64,000 bases of DNA from Alphaproteobacteria bacterium (GCA_020632915.1 JACKEP010000005.1:340659-404658); one strand, 5' to 3'. Shown: positions 53,075 through 63,033, counted from the first letter of the stretch. A program made the numbers and translations. The notes: a model not told the origin generated them from the letters alone.

Positions 53075-54397
53075 ATGCTCGATCCCCGCGCCGTGGCCGA
53101 CGATCCCGAGGCCATCCAGCACAACCTGCGCCGTCGCCACGCCGACGACGAGGCCTTCGCGGCCGTCGACCGCATCGTGGCGTTGTCCTCGCGTCGCAAC
53201 GTGCTGGTCACCGACCGCGACGGCTGCCGCGCGGCGCGCAACAGCCTGTCCAAGGCGATCGGCGACCTGTTCAAGGCCGGCAAGCGGGACGAGGCCGAGG
53301 CGATGAAGGCCGAGGTCGCCACGAACAACGCGCGGATCGCCGAGCTCGAGGCCGAGCTCGACGGTCTCGAGGTCGAGCTGCGCCACCTGGCGCTGTCGCT
53401 CCCGAACGTGCTCGATCCGAGCGTGCCCGACGGCCACAGCGACGCCGACAACCCGGTGGTGGCCACGTGGGGCACGCCGCGCGCGTTCGACTTCACGCCC
53501 AAGGCCCACGTCGAGGTGGGGGAGGCCCTCGGCATCCTCGACCTCGAGCGCGCCGCCAAGCTCACCGGCGCCCGGTTCAGCGTGCTCAAGGGCCTCGGCG
53601 CCCGCCTCGAGCGCGCGCTGATGAACTTCTTCCTCGACCTGCACACCGGCACCAACGGCTACACCGAGGTGATGGTGCCCTACATGGTGCACGCCGACAT
53701 CTGCGAGGGCACCGGGCAGCTGCCGAAGTTCGCCGGCGACATGTTCAAGCTGGCCGAGCCCGTCAACGGCCAGGACACCTACCTGATCCCCACCGCCGAG
53801 GTGCCGGTCACCAACCTGCACCGCGAGGAGATCCTCGACGACGCCCAGCTCCCCGTGAAGATGGTGTGCTTCACGCCGTGCTTCCGGTCCGAGGCCGGCA
53901 GTGCGGGGCGCGACGTGCGCGGCCTCATCCGCGTGCACCAGTTCCACAAGGTCGAGCTCGTGTGGCTCACGCGCCCGGAAGACTCGGCCGACGCCCACGA
54001 GCAGCTCGTCTCCCACGCCGAGCAGGCGCTCCAGGCGCTGGAGCTGCCCTACCGCAAGGTGCTGCTCTGCGCGGGCGACACCGGCTTCGGTGCGGCGCGC
54101 TGCTACGATCTGGAGGTGTGGCTGCCGAGCCAGCAGGCCTTCCGCGAGGTGTCGAGCTGCTCGAACTTCCACGACTTCCAGGCGCGCCGCATGAACCTGC
54201 GCTACCGCCCGGCCGACGTCGACGGCAAGAAGAGCCGCCCGCAGTTCGCCCACACGCTCAACGGCTCGGGCCTGCCGCTGGGGCGGGTGCTCGTCGCGAT
54301 CCTCGAGAACCACCAGCAGGCCGACGGTTCCGTGGTGGTCCCCGAGGTGCTCCGACCCTACGTCGGCACGGACGTGATCCGTCCGCCGTCGGCCTAG
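53075..54397 (+). CDS. serS: Serine--tRNA ligase
   Basis: A 440-residue class II synthetase. The N-terminal helical arm (residues about 25-105) reaches the long variable arm of tRNA-Ser. Core motifs are TGQLPKFAGDMFK, YLIPTAEVPVTNLHREE, FTPCFRSEAGSAGRDVRGLIRVHQF (motif 2, given in part) and NGSGLPLGRVLVAILENHQ (motif 3). Start ATG 53075 is 24 bases after lipB. Two tRNA-Ser genes follow at once, so enzyme and substrates are encoded together. Confidence 0.97.
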   Translation: MLDPRAVADDPEAIQHNLRRRHADDEAFAAVDRIVALSSRRNVLVTDRDGCRAARNSLSKAIGDLFKAGKRDEAEAMKAEVATNNARIAELEAELDGLEVELRHLALSLPNVLDPSVPDGHSDADNPVVATWGTPRAFDFTPKAHVEVGEALGILDLERAAKLTGARFSVLKGLGARLERALMNFFLDLHTGTNGYTEVMVPYMVHADICEGTGQLPKFAGDMFKLAEPVNGQDTYLIPTAEVPVTNLHREEILDDAQLPVKMVCFTPCFRSEAGSAGRDVRGLIRVHQFHKVELVWLTRPEDSADAHEQLVSHAEQALQALELPYRKVLLCAGDTGFGAARCYDLEVWLPSQQAFREVSSCSNFHDFQARRMNLRYRPADVDGKKSRPQFAHTLNGSGLPLGRVLVAILENHQQADGSVVVPEVLRPYVGTDVIRPPSA

Positions 54398-54452
54398 GAC
54401 GGACGCAGCGCCGACAGGATCCGTGGCGACGCCGTGTGCGCGCGTCGGGTGC

Positions 54453-54480
54453 TTGACATCAGACGCCGTACGGATAGAAG
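54453..54480 (+). promoter_or_regulatory. Probable sigma-70 promoter of the tRNA genes
   Basis: TTGACA (54453-54458), a 16-base spacer and TAGAAG (54475-54480), 20 bases before the first tRNA. The -35 box is perfect, unusual in this GC-rich DNA, and fits a strong stable-RNA promoter independent of serS. Confidence 0.6.
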
Positions 54481-54499
54481 CCGCGGGCCTGTCTCCTGG

Positions 54500-54584
54500 G
54501 GAGGCGTGGCCGAGTGGTTGAAGGCAGCGGTTTTGAAAACCGCCGAACCGCAAGGTTCCGTGGGTTCGAATCCCTCCGCCTCCG
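54500..54584 (+). tRNA. tRNA-Ser (anticodon TGA)
   Basis: Acceptor arms GGAGGCG (54500-54506) and CGCCTCC (54577-54583) pair fully; the discriminator is G. The anticodon stem GCGGT/ACCGC encloses loop TTTGAAA with anticodon TGA. The long variable arm (CGAACCGCAAGGTTCCG) is typical of tRNA-Ser. The T arm contains GGTTCGAATCC. The 3' CCA is not encoded. Confidence 0.97.
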
Positions 54585-54599
54585 CTCTTTGGACAATCT

Positions 54600-54686
54600 G
54601 GAGCCATGACCGAGTGGCTGAAGGTGCTGGATTGCTAATCCAGTGTGGGGGCAACCTCACCGAGGGTTCGAATCCCTCTGGCTCCG
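54600..54686 (+). tRNA. tRNA-Ser (anticodon GCT)
   Basis: Acceptor arms GGAGCCA (54600-54606) and TGGCTCC (54679-54685); discriminator G. The anticodon stem CTGGA/TCCAG encloses loop TTGCTAA with anticodon GCT. A long variable arm (GTGGGGGCAACCTCAC) and T arm GGTTCGAATCC are present. CCA is not encoded. It is 15 bases after the first tRNA-Ser. Confidence 0.97.
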
Positions 54687-54802
54687 CTGTCTTTCCAGGC
54701 AGCTCGGCCTCAGCCACGTTCCGCGGGTCCTGCGCGACGCTTCTTCGGATGCGACGCGACAACGGACGCGCCCTCGGTTAGAAGCCCAGCGCTCGAAAGC
54801 AC

Positions 54803-54879
54803 GCACCCATAGCTCAATTGGATAGAGCGTCGGACTACGGATCCGAAGGTTAGGGGTTCGACTCCTCTTGGGTGCACCA
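54803..54879 (+). tRNA. tRNA-Arg (anticodon ACG)
   Basis: Acceptor arms GCACCCA (54803-54809) and TGGGTGC (54869-54875), discriminator A, and CCA encoded (54877-54879). The anticodon stem TCGGA/TCCGA encloses CTACGGA with anticodon ACG; A34 would be edited to inosine by TadA. T arm GGTTCGACTCC. A TTAGAA box lies shortly upstream, but no good -35 is seen. Confidence 0.97.
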
Positions 54880-54894
54880 CCTCGAACGCATCGA

Positions 54895-54930
54895 CCGCCT
54901 CGTGCCTCGCACGGGGCGGTTCTGCTTTCT
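54895..54930 (+). terminator. Intrinsic terminator after the tRNA genes
   Basis: CCGCCTCGTGC (54895-54905) pairs with GCACGGGGCGG (54909-54919) across loop CTC, eleven pairs with one G-U, and is followed by TTCTGCTTTCT. This is the clearest stem-plus-T-run in the window. It separates the tRNA unit from the GbsR operon. Confidence 0.7.
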
Positions 54931-54961
54931 CCGACAATCGTCGCGTGAAACGTTGCCCCCA

Positions 54962-55489
54962 ATGGTTTCAGTCCTTACTGAAAGTTCCGAACACTCAGAC
55001 GAGACCTGTGGTTTGATCGACACCGACGTCCAGCTGGCCCACTTCGTCGAAGAGATGGGGCTCGTCTTCACCGAGATGGGCGGCAGCCGCATGGCCGGGC
55101 GCGTGCTCGGTCGGCTGCTGATCTGTGATCCGCCCCACCAGTCGTCGGCAGAGCTGGCCGAGGCGCTGATGGCGAGCTCCGGCTCCATCAGCACGGTCAC
55201 CCGCCAGCTCGTCCAGGGCGGGATGATCGAGCGCATCGCCGTGCCCGGGGAGCGCGCCACCTACTTCCGCATCCGTCCCGGGATGTGGGCGGAGAGCGTG
55301 CGGGTTCGGATGGCGATGCTGTCGCTGATGCGCGGCAGCGCCGAGCGGGGGCTCGAGCTCCTCGCGTCGGCGCCCGCGGCGCGTCGGCGTCGCCTCGAGG
55401 AGTTCCGCGACTTCTACGCGTTCATGGAGGAGCAGACCCCTGCGCTCCTCGAAGCCTGGGCCCGCAAGCGGGCCATGGAGGAACGATGA
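54962..55489 (+). CDS. GbsR/MarR-type transcriptional regulator
   Basis: Up to 175 residues. The domain starts at HFVEEMGLVFTEMGGSRMAG and contains the winged helix HQSSAELAEALMASSGSIST and VTRQLVQGGMIERI, typical of GbsR-like regulators (COG1510). ATG 54962 is the best canonical start. However, the palindrome at 54966-54983 then lies inside the gene, so TTG 55013 (MIDTDVQLAHFVEEMG) may be the true start, with the palindrome as operator. Its stop overlaps the start of the LolA-like gene (ATGA), so it probably regulates this operon. Confidence 0.85.
   Translation: MVSVLTESSEHSDETCGLIDTDVQLAHFVEEMGLVFTEMGGSRMAGRVLGRLLICDPPHQSSAELAEALMASSGSISTVTRQLVQGGMIERIAVPGERATYFRIRPGMWAESVRVRMAMLSLMRGSAERGLELLASAPAARRRRLEEFRDFYAFMEEQTPALLEAWARKRAMEER
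54966..54983. promoter_or_regulatory. Probable operator of the GbsR-type regulator
   Basis: TTTCAGT-CCTT-ACTGAAA, a perfect inverted repeat with seven-base arms. TTGCCC (about 54954) and TACTGA, 17 bases apart, could form a promoter overlapping it. That would imply autorepression and a translation start downstream of ATG 54962. Confidence 0.6.
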
Positions 55490-56235
55490 TCCGCATGCTG
55501 TCGATGGTGGTGGGGATGACCCTGCTGGGGTCCGTGCCCGCCTTCGCCCAGGAGACCGAGGCCGACATCGCGCGGCTGCTCGATCACGCCGACGACGTCG
55601 GGCGCGGCGAGTCCTCCCACGCGGTGATGGAGATGCACGTCAAGACCGACCGCTACGAGCGGACGATGAAGATGGAGAGCTGGGCCAAGGGCAAGGACAA
55701 GACGCTGATCCGCATCCTCGAGCCCGCCAAGGACGCCGGCATCACCACCCTCAAGGTCGACGACAACCTGTGGAACTACCTCCCCAAGGTCGACCGCACG
55801 ATGAAGGTGCCCGCGGGGATGATGTCGGGCTCGTGGATGGGCAGCCACTTCAGCAACGACGACCTCGTCAAGGAGTCCCGGATGTCCGAGGACTTCACGT
55901 GGACGGTCGACCAGCGCCCCGAAGGCGGCAAGGGCCAGTGGGTGATCACGCTGACGCCCAAGCCCGACGCGCCCGTGGTGTGGGGCAAGGTGGTCGCCAC
56001 GATCGACGCCGACGAGCGCCCCCGCGACATCCGGTACTACGACGAGAAGGGCGGCCTCGTCCGCGTGATGAGCTTCCAGGACTACAAGACGTTCGGGGGC
56101 CACGACGTGCCCGGGCGCATGCGGCTGACCCCGCAGGACAAGCCCGACGAGTTCACCGAGATCTCCTACGACACCCTCGACTTCGACACGCCGATCGACG
56201 ACAGCCTGTTCAGCCTCCAGACGCTGCGCAAGTAG
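55486..56235 (+). CDS. LolA-like outer membrane lipoprotein-sorting protein
   Basis: A 249-residue periplasmic protein with signal peptide MIRMLSMVVGMTLLGSVPAFAQ. The LolA-like fold is shown by RYERTMKMESWAKGKDKTLI, LEPAKDAGITTLKVDDNLWN, the WNYLPKVDRTMKVP segment and DDDLVKESRM-like and ISYDTLDFDTPIDDSLFSL elements. It belongs to the branch (COG2834) found next to RND or ABC exporters rather than to canonical LolA. It starts with a four-base overlap to the regulator. It probably carries a lipophilic cargo from the ABC permeases to the outer membrane. Confidence 0.85.
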   Translation: MIRMLSMVVGMTLLGSVPAFAQETEADIARLLDHADDVGRGESSHAVMEMHVKTDRYERTMKMESWAKGKDKTLIRILEPAKDAGITTLKVDDNLWNYLPKVDRTMKVPAGMMSGSWMGSHFSNDDLVKESRMSEDFTWTVDQRPEGGKGQWVITLTPKPDAPVVWGKVVATIDADERPRDIRYYDEKGGLVRVMSFQDYKTFGGHDVPGRMRLTPQDKPDEFTEISYDTLDFDTPIDDSLFSLQTLRK

Positions 56236-56244
56236 GCCCGGACC

Positions 56245-57483
56245 GTGCGCACCTTGCTGGCGATGGCGTGGCGGAACGTGCTGCGCAACCGACGCCGTTC
56301 GCTCCTGACGGCGGCGGCGATGTCGGTGGCCGTGGCCATCTGCATGACGATGATGGCGCTGACCGCCGGGATGTACGGGCAGATGGGTGATGCGCTCGTC
56401 ACCCGCACGTTGGGTCACGTGCAGGTCCACGACCCCGACTGGCCCGGCAAGCGGCAGGTGTTCGACGCGCTGGACGACGCCGACGCGAGGCTCGCGACGC
56501 TGCGGGCGCTGCCGGAGGTGGCCACCGCCACCCAGCGGCTCATCGGCAACGCGCTCGTGGGCGGCGCGACCAAGACCGAGGGTGCGCAGCTGCTCGGCGT
56601 CGATCCGGTGGGCGAGGACGCCATCCGGCACGCGAGCGAGCACCTGACGGCCGGCACCTGGCTGCCCTCCGCCGCCGACCACCGCGCCGTGCTGGGCGTC
56701 GAGCTGGCCGACAAGCTCGGGGTGGGCGTCGGCGACGAGGTCGTCGTGGTCACCCAGGCCGCGGACGGCTCGCTCGGCAACGACCTGTACACCGTCTGCG
56801 GGCTGCTCCACACCGGGGCCCCCGCCGTCGACCGCGGCACGGCGTTCCTCCACATCGACGACCTGCGCGACCTGCTCGCGATGCCCGACCGCGCCCACGA
56901 GCTCGTCGTGCTCGCGCCCGACGACGACCGCGCGACGATCGAGGCCACCGACGCCGCCGTGGCCGCGGCACTGCATGGCGACGACGTCCTCGTGCGTCCG
57001 TGGTGGGTGATCGATCCGGCCACCGAGCAGCTGCTCGGGATGCAGACGTTCAGCGCGTTGATCATGATCACCTTCTTCTTCGGCGTGTCGGCCATCGGCG
57101 TGGTGAACACGTTGTTGATGTCGGTCTTCGAGCGCACCCGAGAGCTCGGCGTGATGCGCGCGGTGGGCATGCGCCCGAGGCAGCTGGTGGCGCTCGTGAT
57201 GCTCGAAGCGCTCGTGCTGGCCGTGCTCGCCGTGGCGCTGGGCACCGCGGTCGGGTTCGCCGGCGACGCCTGGCTGGTGCAGCACGGCATCGATCTGTCG
57301 ATCGACGGGCAGGGGTACGCCATGGGCGAGATGACGTTCGACCCCGTCATCCGTGGGCAGATCACCGCCGAGAGCGTGTGGCAGCCCGTGGTCGGCGTGT
57401 TCCTGTTCAGCATGATCGCGGCGATCTGGCCGGCGCTGCGCGCGGCGCGGCTGCGGCCCGTCGACGCCCTGCGGGAGGGCTAG
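56245..57483 (+). CDS. FtsX/LolC-type ABC transporter permease
   Basis: A 412-residue inner membrane protein starting at GTG 56245. It has an N-terminal helix (SLLTAAAMSVAVAICMTMMA), a periplasmic MacB-like domain of about 230 residues, and three C-terminal helices. The FtsX-family signature is LMSVFERTRELGVMRAVGMRP. It is the first of two related permeases, so a heterodimeric LolCE-like transporter is inferred. The permease and LolA-like genes are 9 bases apart. Confidence 0.9.
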   Translation: MRTLLAMAWRNVLRNRRRSLLTAAAMSVAVAICMTMMALTAGMYGQMGDALVTRTLGHVQVHDPDWPGKRQVFDALDDADARLATLRALPEVATATQRLIGNALVGGATKTEGAQLLGVDPVGEDAIRHASEHLTAGTWLPSAADHRAVLGVELADKLGVGVGDEVVVVTQAADGSLGNDLYTVCGLLHTGAPAVDRGTAFLHIDDLRDLLAMPDRAHELVVLAPDDDRATIEATDAAVAAALHGDDVLVRPWWVIDPATEQLLGMQTFSALIMITFFFGVSAIGVVNTLLMSVFERTRELGVMRAVGMRPRQLVALVMLEALVLAVLAVALGTAVGFAGDAWLVQHGIDLSIDGQGYAMGEMTFDPVIRGQITAESVWQPVVGVFLFSMIAAIWPALRAARLRPVDALREG

Positions 57484-57486
57484 CCC

Positions 57487-58716
57487 ATGGTGCTGCGACT
57501 GGCGGTCCGCAACCTGTGGCGCAACACGCGACGGACGGCCCTCACGGTGTCCGGCATCGCGATCGCGATGGCGCTGATGTTCACGTCGATGTCGATCGAG
57601 AATGGCACGTGGAACGCCGTGATCTCCGCGGCGATCCAGTCGTCGGCCGGTCACGTCGTCGTGCAGGCGCCGGGCTGGCAGGTCGACCGCGACGCCGAGC
57701 TCGTGGTCGCCCGCGGCACCGAGGTCCAGCACGCGCTCGCGCGGGTGTGGCCCGACGCCACCGTCGTGCGTCGCACGTTCCTCGGCGGGCTGCTCACGTC
57801 GCCGACCGGGTCGTCGTCGGTGAGCCTCGAGGGCGTCGAGCCTGCGCTGGAGGCCGGCATCTCGCTCGTGGACGACCGGGTCGTCGACGGCGCGTGGCTG
57901 TCCGACGACGACCGCGCCATCGTGCTCGGCGACCGGCTCGCGAGCACCCTCGGCGTCGGCCTGGGGGACAAGGTCGTGTTCATGACCCAGGTCAGCGGCG
58001 AGGACATGCAGAGCCGCCTGTACCGGGTGGGGGGCCTCCTGCACACGGGCGTGGAGATGCTCGACAGCTTCGCGGCGTTCGCCACCGTGGCGAGCACCCA
58101 GGAGCTGCTGCCGGGCGACGACCCCGTGCACCAGGTCGCGGTGGTGTGGCCGGCCATCGGGCGCAGCCGGGTCGACATCGCGCCCGCCGTGCAGGCCATG
58201 GACGGTCGCACCGACGTGGAGGTGCTGCCGTGGAACCGCGCGCTGCCCATGCTGGAGGAGCAGGCGCGCCTGGACGGGCAGTTCTCCAAGCTGATGTACG
58301 GCTTCATGGGCCTCATCGTCGCCGTCGGCCTGCTCAACACGGTGCTGATGAGCGTGATGGAGCGGATGAAGGAGTTCGGCGTGATGCTGTCGGTGGGGAT
58401 GCCGCCCGGCAAGCTCACGACCATGATCCTGTTCGAAGGCGCCATCCTGGGCGTGATGGGCGGGGTGGGGGGCGTGCTGCTGTCGCTGGGGCCGATGTGG
58501 TGGCTGCACACCCGCGGGCTCGACTACGGCGAGCTGATGGCCGACGCGAACCCCGCGGGCGCCATCGCGATGGACCCCGTGCTGCGTGCCCAGCCCGACC
58601 CCAGCCAGATGGCGGTCCTCGTCGGGATCGGCGTCGTCATGGCGGTGCTCGCCGCCGCGTGGCCCGCCCGCAAGGCGCGGCTGCTACAACCGATCGAAGC
58701 ACTGCGTCACCACTGA
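57487..58716 (+). CDS. FtsX/LolE-type ABC transporter permease
   Basis: A 409-residue paralogue of the preceding permease, starting 3 bases after its stop. N-terminal helix (ALTVSGIAIAMALMFTSMS), periplasmic MacB-like domain, then three helices; the family signature is LMSVMERMKEFGVMLSVGMPPG. The two proteins share architecture but are clearly diverged. Together with the ATPase they form a type VII (LolCDE/MacB-like) mechanotransmission complex that releases lipids or lipoproteins from the inner membrane. Confidence 0.9.
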   Translation: MVLRLAVRNLWRNTRRTALTVSGIAIAMALMFTSMSIENGTWNAVISAAIQSSAGHVVVQAPGWQVDRDAELVVARGTEVQHALARVWPDATVVRRTFLGGLLTSPTGSSSVSLEGVEPALEAGISLVDDRVVDGAWLSDDDRAIVLGDRLASTLGVGLGDKVVFMTQVSGEDMQSRLYRVGGLLHTGVEMLDSFAAFATVASTQELLPGDDPVHQVAVVWPAIGRSRVDIAPAVQAMDGRTDVEVLPWNRALPMLEEQARLDGQFSKLMYGFMGLIVAVGLLNTVLMSVMERMKEFGVMLSVGMPPGKLTTMILFEGAILGVMGGVGGVLLSLGPMWWLHTRGLDYGELMADANPAGAIAMDPVLRAQPDPSQMAVLVGIGVVMAVLAAAWPARKARLLQPIEALRHH

Positions 58717-58727
58717 CCGGAGAGGCC

Positions 58728-59425
<698 letters not shown>

Positions 59426-59426
<1 letters not shown>

Positions 59427-60889
59427 TGCTGCCCCTGCTGCTGGCGCTGGCGGTCGCCGTCGCGGGAGAGCCCTCCGGCGACGCGGACGCGCCGCGTCGG
59501 CCCTCGCCGGTGCGCTTCGACTACGGCGGCCACGTCAAGGTGTTCGGGCTCGCCGTGCTGCCCACCCCCGTGGAGCACCCCGACGGCGTGCTCTACGAGC
59601 TCCTCGACCCGCTCCCCCGTGAGCCCGTCGCCCAGGCCTTCCTCGACGGGCGGCTCAACCTGTCGCTCGACGCCGGTACGTGGTTCCACGCCGAGGCGGC
59701 TCACGCGATCACCACCAGCCTCAACGCCGACAGCGGCCGCGACCAGCTCAACGCCAAGCTCGCCGAACCGCTGCTCCAGGGCGACACGCAAGCGCTGCTC
59801 GAGCTGTCGGCCCTGGGCGCGGCCCTGGGCGACGACGGGCTGGCTGCGCTGGCCGGCGGCAGCACGTCGCCGTTCTCCACCGGTGTCGGGCGTGGCGCGC
59901 CCCAGGCGTTCCCGCTCACGTGGACGGCGTGGGACGACCCGGCCCGTGATCTGCGCGTCCAGGGACGCACCGACCGGCTGCTGATCAAGTTCAGCCCCGA
60001 TAGCTTCGACCTGACGATCGGGCGCCAGCCCGTCACGTTCGGCCACGGCACGTTCTTCACGCCGCTCGATCTCGTCAGCCCGTTCAGCCCGGCCACGATC
60101 GACAGCGAGTACAAGCCCGGGGTCGACGCCATCCGCGCCGACGCGTGGTTCGGCATGTCGGGCCAGATCACGGTGATCGCGGCCTACACCGGCTCGACCT
60201 ACCTGTACGAGCCCGCCGCCGACGGCGAGACCACGGCCCAGCGGGTCACGGGCGCAGCGTACGGCCAGACCACCTTCGGCGTCACCGACGTGGGCCTGTT
60301 CTACGGGTTCGTCCGCGGCGACCACGTCGTCGGGGCCACGTTCGTGAGCGGGGTGGGGCCGGTGGGGCTGCACGGGGACGCCGCGGTGACCTTCCCGCGT
60401 CCCGACCTGGACGAGCCGGTGTTCTTCCGCGGTGTGCTCGGCGTCGACGGGCGTCCGACGGGCACCACCACGCTGGCGGGCGAAGTGTACGTGCAGTCCT
60501 TCGGCACCACCGACCCGTCGGGCATCTTCGAGGTGCTGGGCTCGGAGCGGGCCCTGCGCGGGGAGGTGTGGCAGGCGGGGCTGGTCTACGCCGGCCTGTC
60601 GGTGTCGCAGGAGATCACCCCGCTGCTGATCGCCAACCTCGGCGTGATCGCCAACTGCACGGATCCGTCATTCCTGCTGCTGCCGAGCGTGTCCTGGAGC
60701 GTGGCGGCCAACGCCGATCTGGCGTTCGGGGGCTACGTCGGCCTCGGCCGTCGGCCCGAAGGGCGCACGCTCGACCTCGCCAACCTGCCCGCGTCGCCCA
60801 CCGCCGCCGACCTGTCGGTGGTCACGCCGCGCAGTGAGCTGGGCACCTATCCGGCGACGCTGTTCGTCCAGGCGCGCGCGTACTTCTGA
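59426..60889 (+). CDS. Outer membrane beta-barrel protein of the LolA/ABC operon
   Basis: A 487-residue protein with signal peptide MLPLLLALAVAVAGEPSG. The mature part is dominated by amphipathic strands (for example FDLTIGRQPVTFGHGTFFTP, WFGMSGQITVIAAYTGSTYL) and ends in ARAYF with a terminal aromatic, as expected for BAM-assembled barrels. It resembles porin-like or DUF1302-type proteins found with exporters but matches no family exactly. It is translationally coupled to the ATPase. It may be the outer membrane end of the export path. Confidence 0.75.
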
Positions 60890-60922
60890 GCACCGGTTAC
60901 GCCGCTCCTGCAGGGAGGCTTC

Positions 60923-62023
60923 GTGACCGACCGGATCACCGCGGAGCGACGCGGACAGCTCGGCATCCTCACCCTCACCCGTCCCCAGGCCCTCAACGCC
61001 CTCGACACCGAGATGGCGATCGCGGCACGCGCGGTCCTCGACGGGTGGCGTGACGATCCCAGGGTGCGCGCGGTGTGGCTCCAGGGAGAGGGCCCGAAGG
61101 CGTTCTGCGCCGGCGGCGACGTGCGCGCGATCGTGGAACACGCCGAGGTGGAACCCGGGGACGCCTTCGCCACCGCCTACTTCGCCGCCGAGTACGCGCT
61201 CGACTTCACGCTGCACACCTACCCCAAGCCCGTGATCGTCTGGGGGCACGGGCTGGTGCTGGGCGGCGGCGTAGGCATGCTGCTCGGCGGCAGCGTCCGC
61301 ATCGTCACCGACACGACGCGCCTGGCGATGCCCGAGATCCGGATCGGCCTGTTCCCAGACGTCGGCGCGTCGTGGTTCCTGGCGCGGCTCGGGGGCCGCG
61401 GTGCGTGGATGGCGCTGACCGCGGCGCGCATCACCGCCGGCGACGCGCTCGACACGGGGCTGGCCGACGTGTTCGTGCCGGCCTCCCGACGCGACACGCT
61501 GCTCGACTCCCTGGCGGCGGCCGACCTGTCGTCCTTCGAGCTGGTGGTCGGGGTGGTGGCGCCGTTCGTGGCGCGGTCGGGAGCCCGCTTCCTCGCCGCC
61601 CGCCGTGCCCGCCTCGACCGGCTGGTCGCCCAACCCACCGATCAGGCCGTCCTCGACGGGATCGCCGCCCTGGTCGACGACGCCGACCCGTGGATCGCCG
61701 AGGGTGCCCGCACGCTGGTGGCGGGGTCGCCGACCTCGGCCCGGGTGATCCTCGCCCACCTGCGCCGCGCCGCCGGGCTGTCGTTCGCCGACGCTTTGCG
61801 CGCCGATCTCGACCTCGCCGTCCAGCACGTGCGGCGCCACGACTTCCACGCTGGCGTGCGGGCCGTGCTCATCGACAAGGGCGCCCCACCGGCGTGGTCG
61901 CCGGCCTCGTGGGGAGCGGTCACCGACGACGACGTCGCCGCCCACCTGGCGCCCGCGGTCGACCCGCACCCGCTGGCGTGGCTGTCGGGGCCGTCCCGTC
62001 ACGAGCTCCGCCCGCCCCTGTGA
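60923..62023 (+). CDS. 3-hydroxyisobutyryl-CoA hydrolase-like protein (enoyl-CoA hydratase family)
   Basis: A 366-residue crotonase-fold protein; GTG 60923 follows CAGGGAGGC. The N-terminal RGQLGILTLTRPQALNALD, oxyanion segments KAFCAGGDVRAI and GLVLGGGVGMLLGG, and EIRIGLFPDVGASWFLARL are those of the ECH_2/HIBCH branch, as is the length. HIBCH hydrolyses 3-hydroxyisobutyryl-CoA in valine breakdown. A generic enoyl-CoA hydratase is less likely because of the length and the FPDVGAS motif. It stands alone between two unrelated genes. Confidence 0.85.
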   Translation: MTDRITAERRGQLGILTLTRPQALNALDTEMAIAARAVLDGWRDDPRVRAVWLQGEGPKAFCAGGDVRAIVEHAEVEPGDAFATAYFAAEYALDFTLHTYPKPVIVWGHGLVLGGGVGMLLGGSVRIVTDTTRLAMPEIRIGLFPDVGASWFLARLGGRGAWMALTAARITAGDALDTGLADVFVPASRRDTLLDSLAAADLSSFELVVGVVAPFVARSGARFLAARRARLDRLVAQPTDQAVLDGIAALVDDADPWIAEGARTLVAGSPTSARVILAHLRRAAGLSFADALRADLDLAVQHVRRHDFHAGVRAVLIDKGAPPAWSPASWGAVTDDDVAAHLAPAVDPHPLAWLSGPSRHELRPPL

Positions 62024-62079
62024 GGCTGGCGGCGGCTCGTCGCTGTGCGGCAGGGTAGGGGCGACCACCCGGAGGGTCG

Positions 62080-63003
62080 ATGTCCATCCCGATCGTGGTG
62101 CCCGCGAGCCTGTCCAACCTGGGGCCGGGCTTCGACGTGCTCGGCATGGCGGTGTCGCTGTTCAACCAGTTCGACGTCGCCCCGCACGGCGCGCCGGGAG
62201 AGCACCTGGCCGACGGCGCGCCCGTGCGTGCCGAGGACCACCTGCTGCTGCGCACGGTGCGTGCGGCTGAGGCGGCGTTCGGTGGGGCGCTGACGCACGG
62301 GCTCGCGATCCAGCAGACCGATCGCGTGCCGTGGAGCCGTGGGCTCGGCTCGTCCGCCACGGCGCGGGTGGCCGGCTACCTCGCGTGGCGTCACTACACC
62401 GGCGCCGACCACCCCCTCGAGGCCGGTCTCGCCTTCCTCGCCGCGCAGGAGGGCCACCCCGACAACGTGGTGGCCGCGATGCTGGGCGGCGTCACCGCCG
62501 GCACGGCCACGGCGGACGGCTTCCGCGCGCTGCGGCTCGATCCGCCGGGCGGGCTGCGCGTGGCGCTGTGCGTGCCCGCCGTCGAGGTCAGCACCGAGGC
62601 CGCGCGTGCCGTGTTGCCGGCGACGTACAGCCGCGCCGACGCGGTGTTCAACGGCAACCGGCTCGCGTTCCTCGTGCACGGGTTGGTCACCGGGGACCCG
62701 ACGTCCCTGTTCGTGGGGCAGGAGGATCGCCTGCACCACCCCTACCGCAAGGACCTCATCGGACCCGTCGACGCCGCCATCGCGTCCGCCCGCGCGGCCG
62801 GGGCCGCCAGCGCGTTCATCAGCGGGTCGGGCAGCACGATGGCTGCGTTCGTGCTCGATCCCGACGTCGACGCCGAGGCCGTGGCGCAGGCGCTGGCCGG
62901 CCCCTTCCGCGACGCTGGCACGCCCGCCGAGGCCCGCGTGGTGGCGCCGTCCACCGTGGGGGCCTGGGGGCTCTACCAGGCCAACGCCGTCGGCTTCGGC
63001 TGA
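62080..63003 (+). CDS. thrB: Homoserine kinase
   Basis: A 307-residue GHMP kinase. N-terminal PASLSNLGPGFDVLGMAV is characteristic of ThrB; the ATP loop is VPWSRGLGSSATARVAGYLA and the C-terminal motif is SAFISGSGSTMAAF. It phosphorylates homoserine in threonine synthesis. ATG 62080 follows CCGGAGGGTCG. No thrC or hom gene is adjacent. Confidence 0.92.
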   Translation: MSIPIVVPASLSNLGPGFDVLGMAVSLFNQFDVAPHGAPGEHLADGAPVRAEDHLLLRTVRAAEAAFGGALTHGLAIQQTDRVPWSRGLGSSATARVAGYLAWRHYTGADHPLEAGLAFLAAQEGHPDNVVAAMLGGVTAGTATADGFRALRLDPPGGLRVALCVPAVEVSTEAARAVLPATYSRADAVFNGNRLAFLVHGLVTGDPTSLFVGQEDRLHHPYRKDLIGPVDAAIASARAAGAASAFISGSGSTMAAFVLDPDVDAEAVAQALAGPFRDAGTPAEARVVAPSTVGAWGLYQANAVGFG

Positions 63004-63033
63004 CGGGGCGCCCGCGGGCACCACGTCCGCCCG

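Noticed and set aside
54872..54961. Longer regulator start overlapping the tRNA-Arg 3' end
   Set aside because: It would place coding sequence over the tRNA and its terminator, and the extra residues do not resemble the GbsR family.
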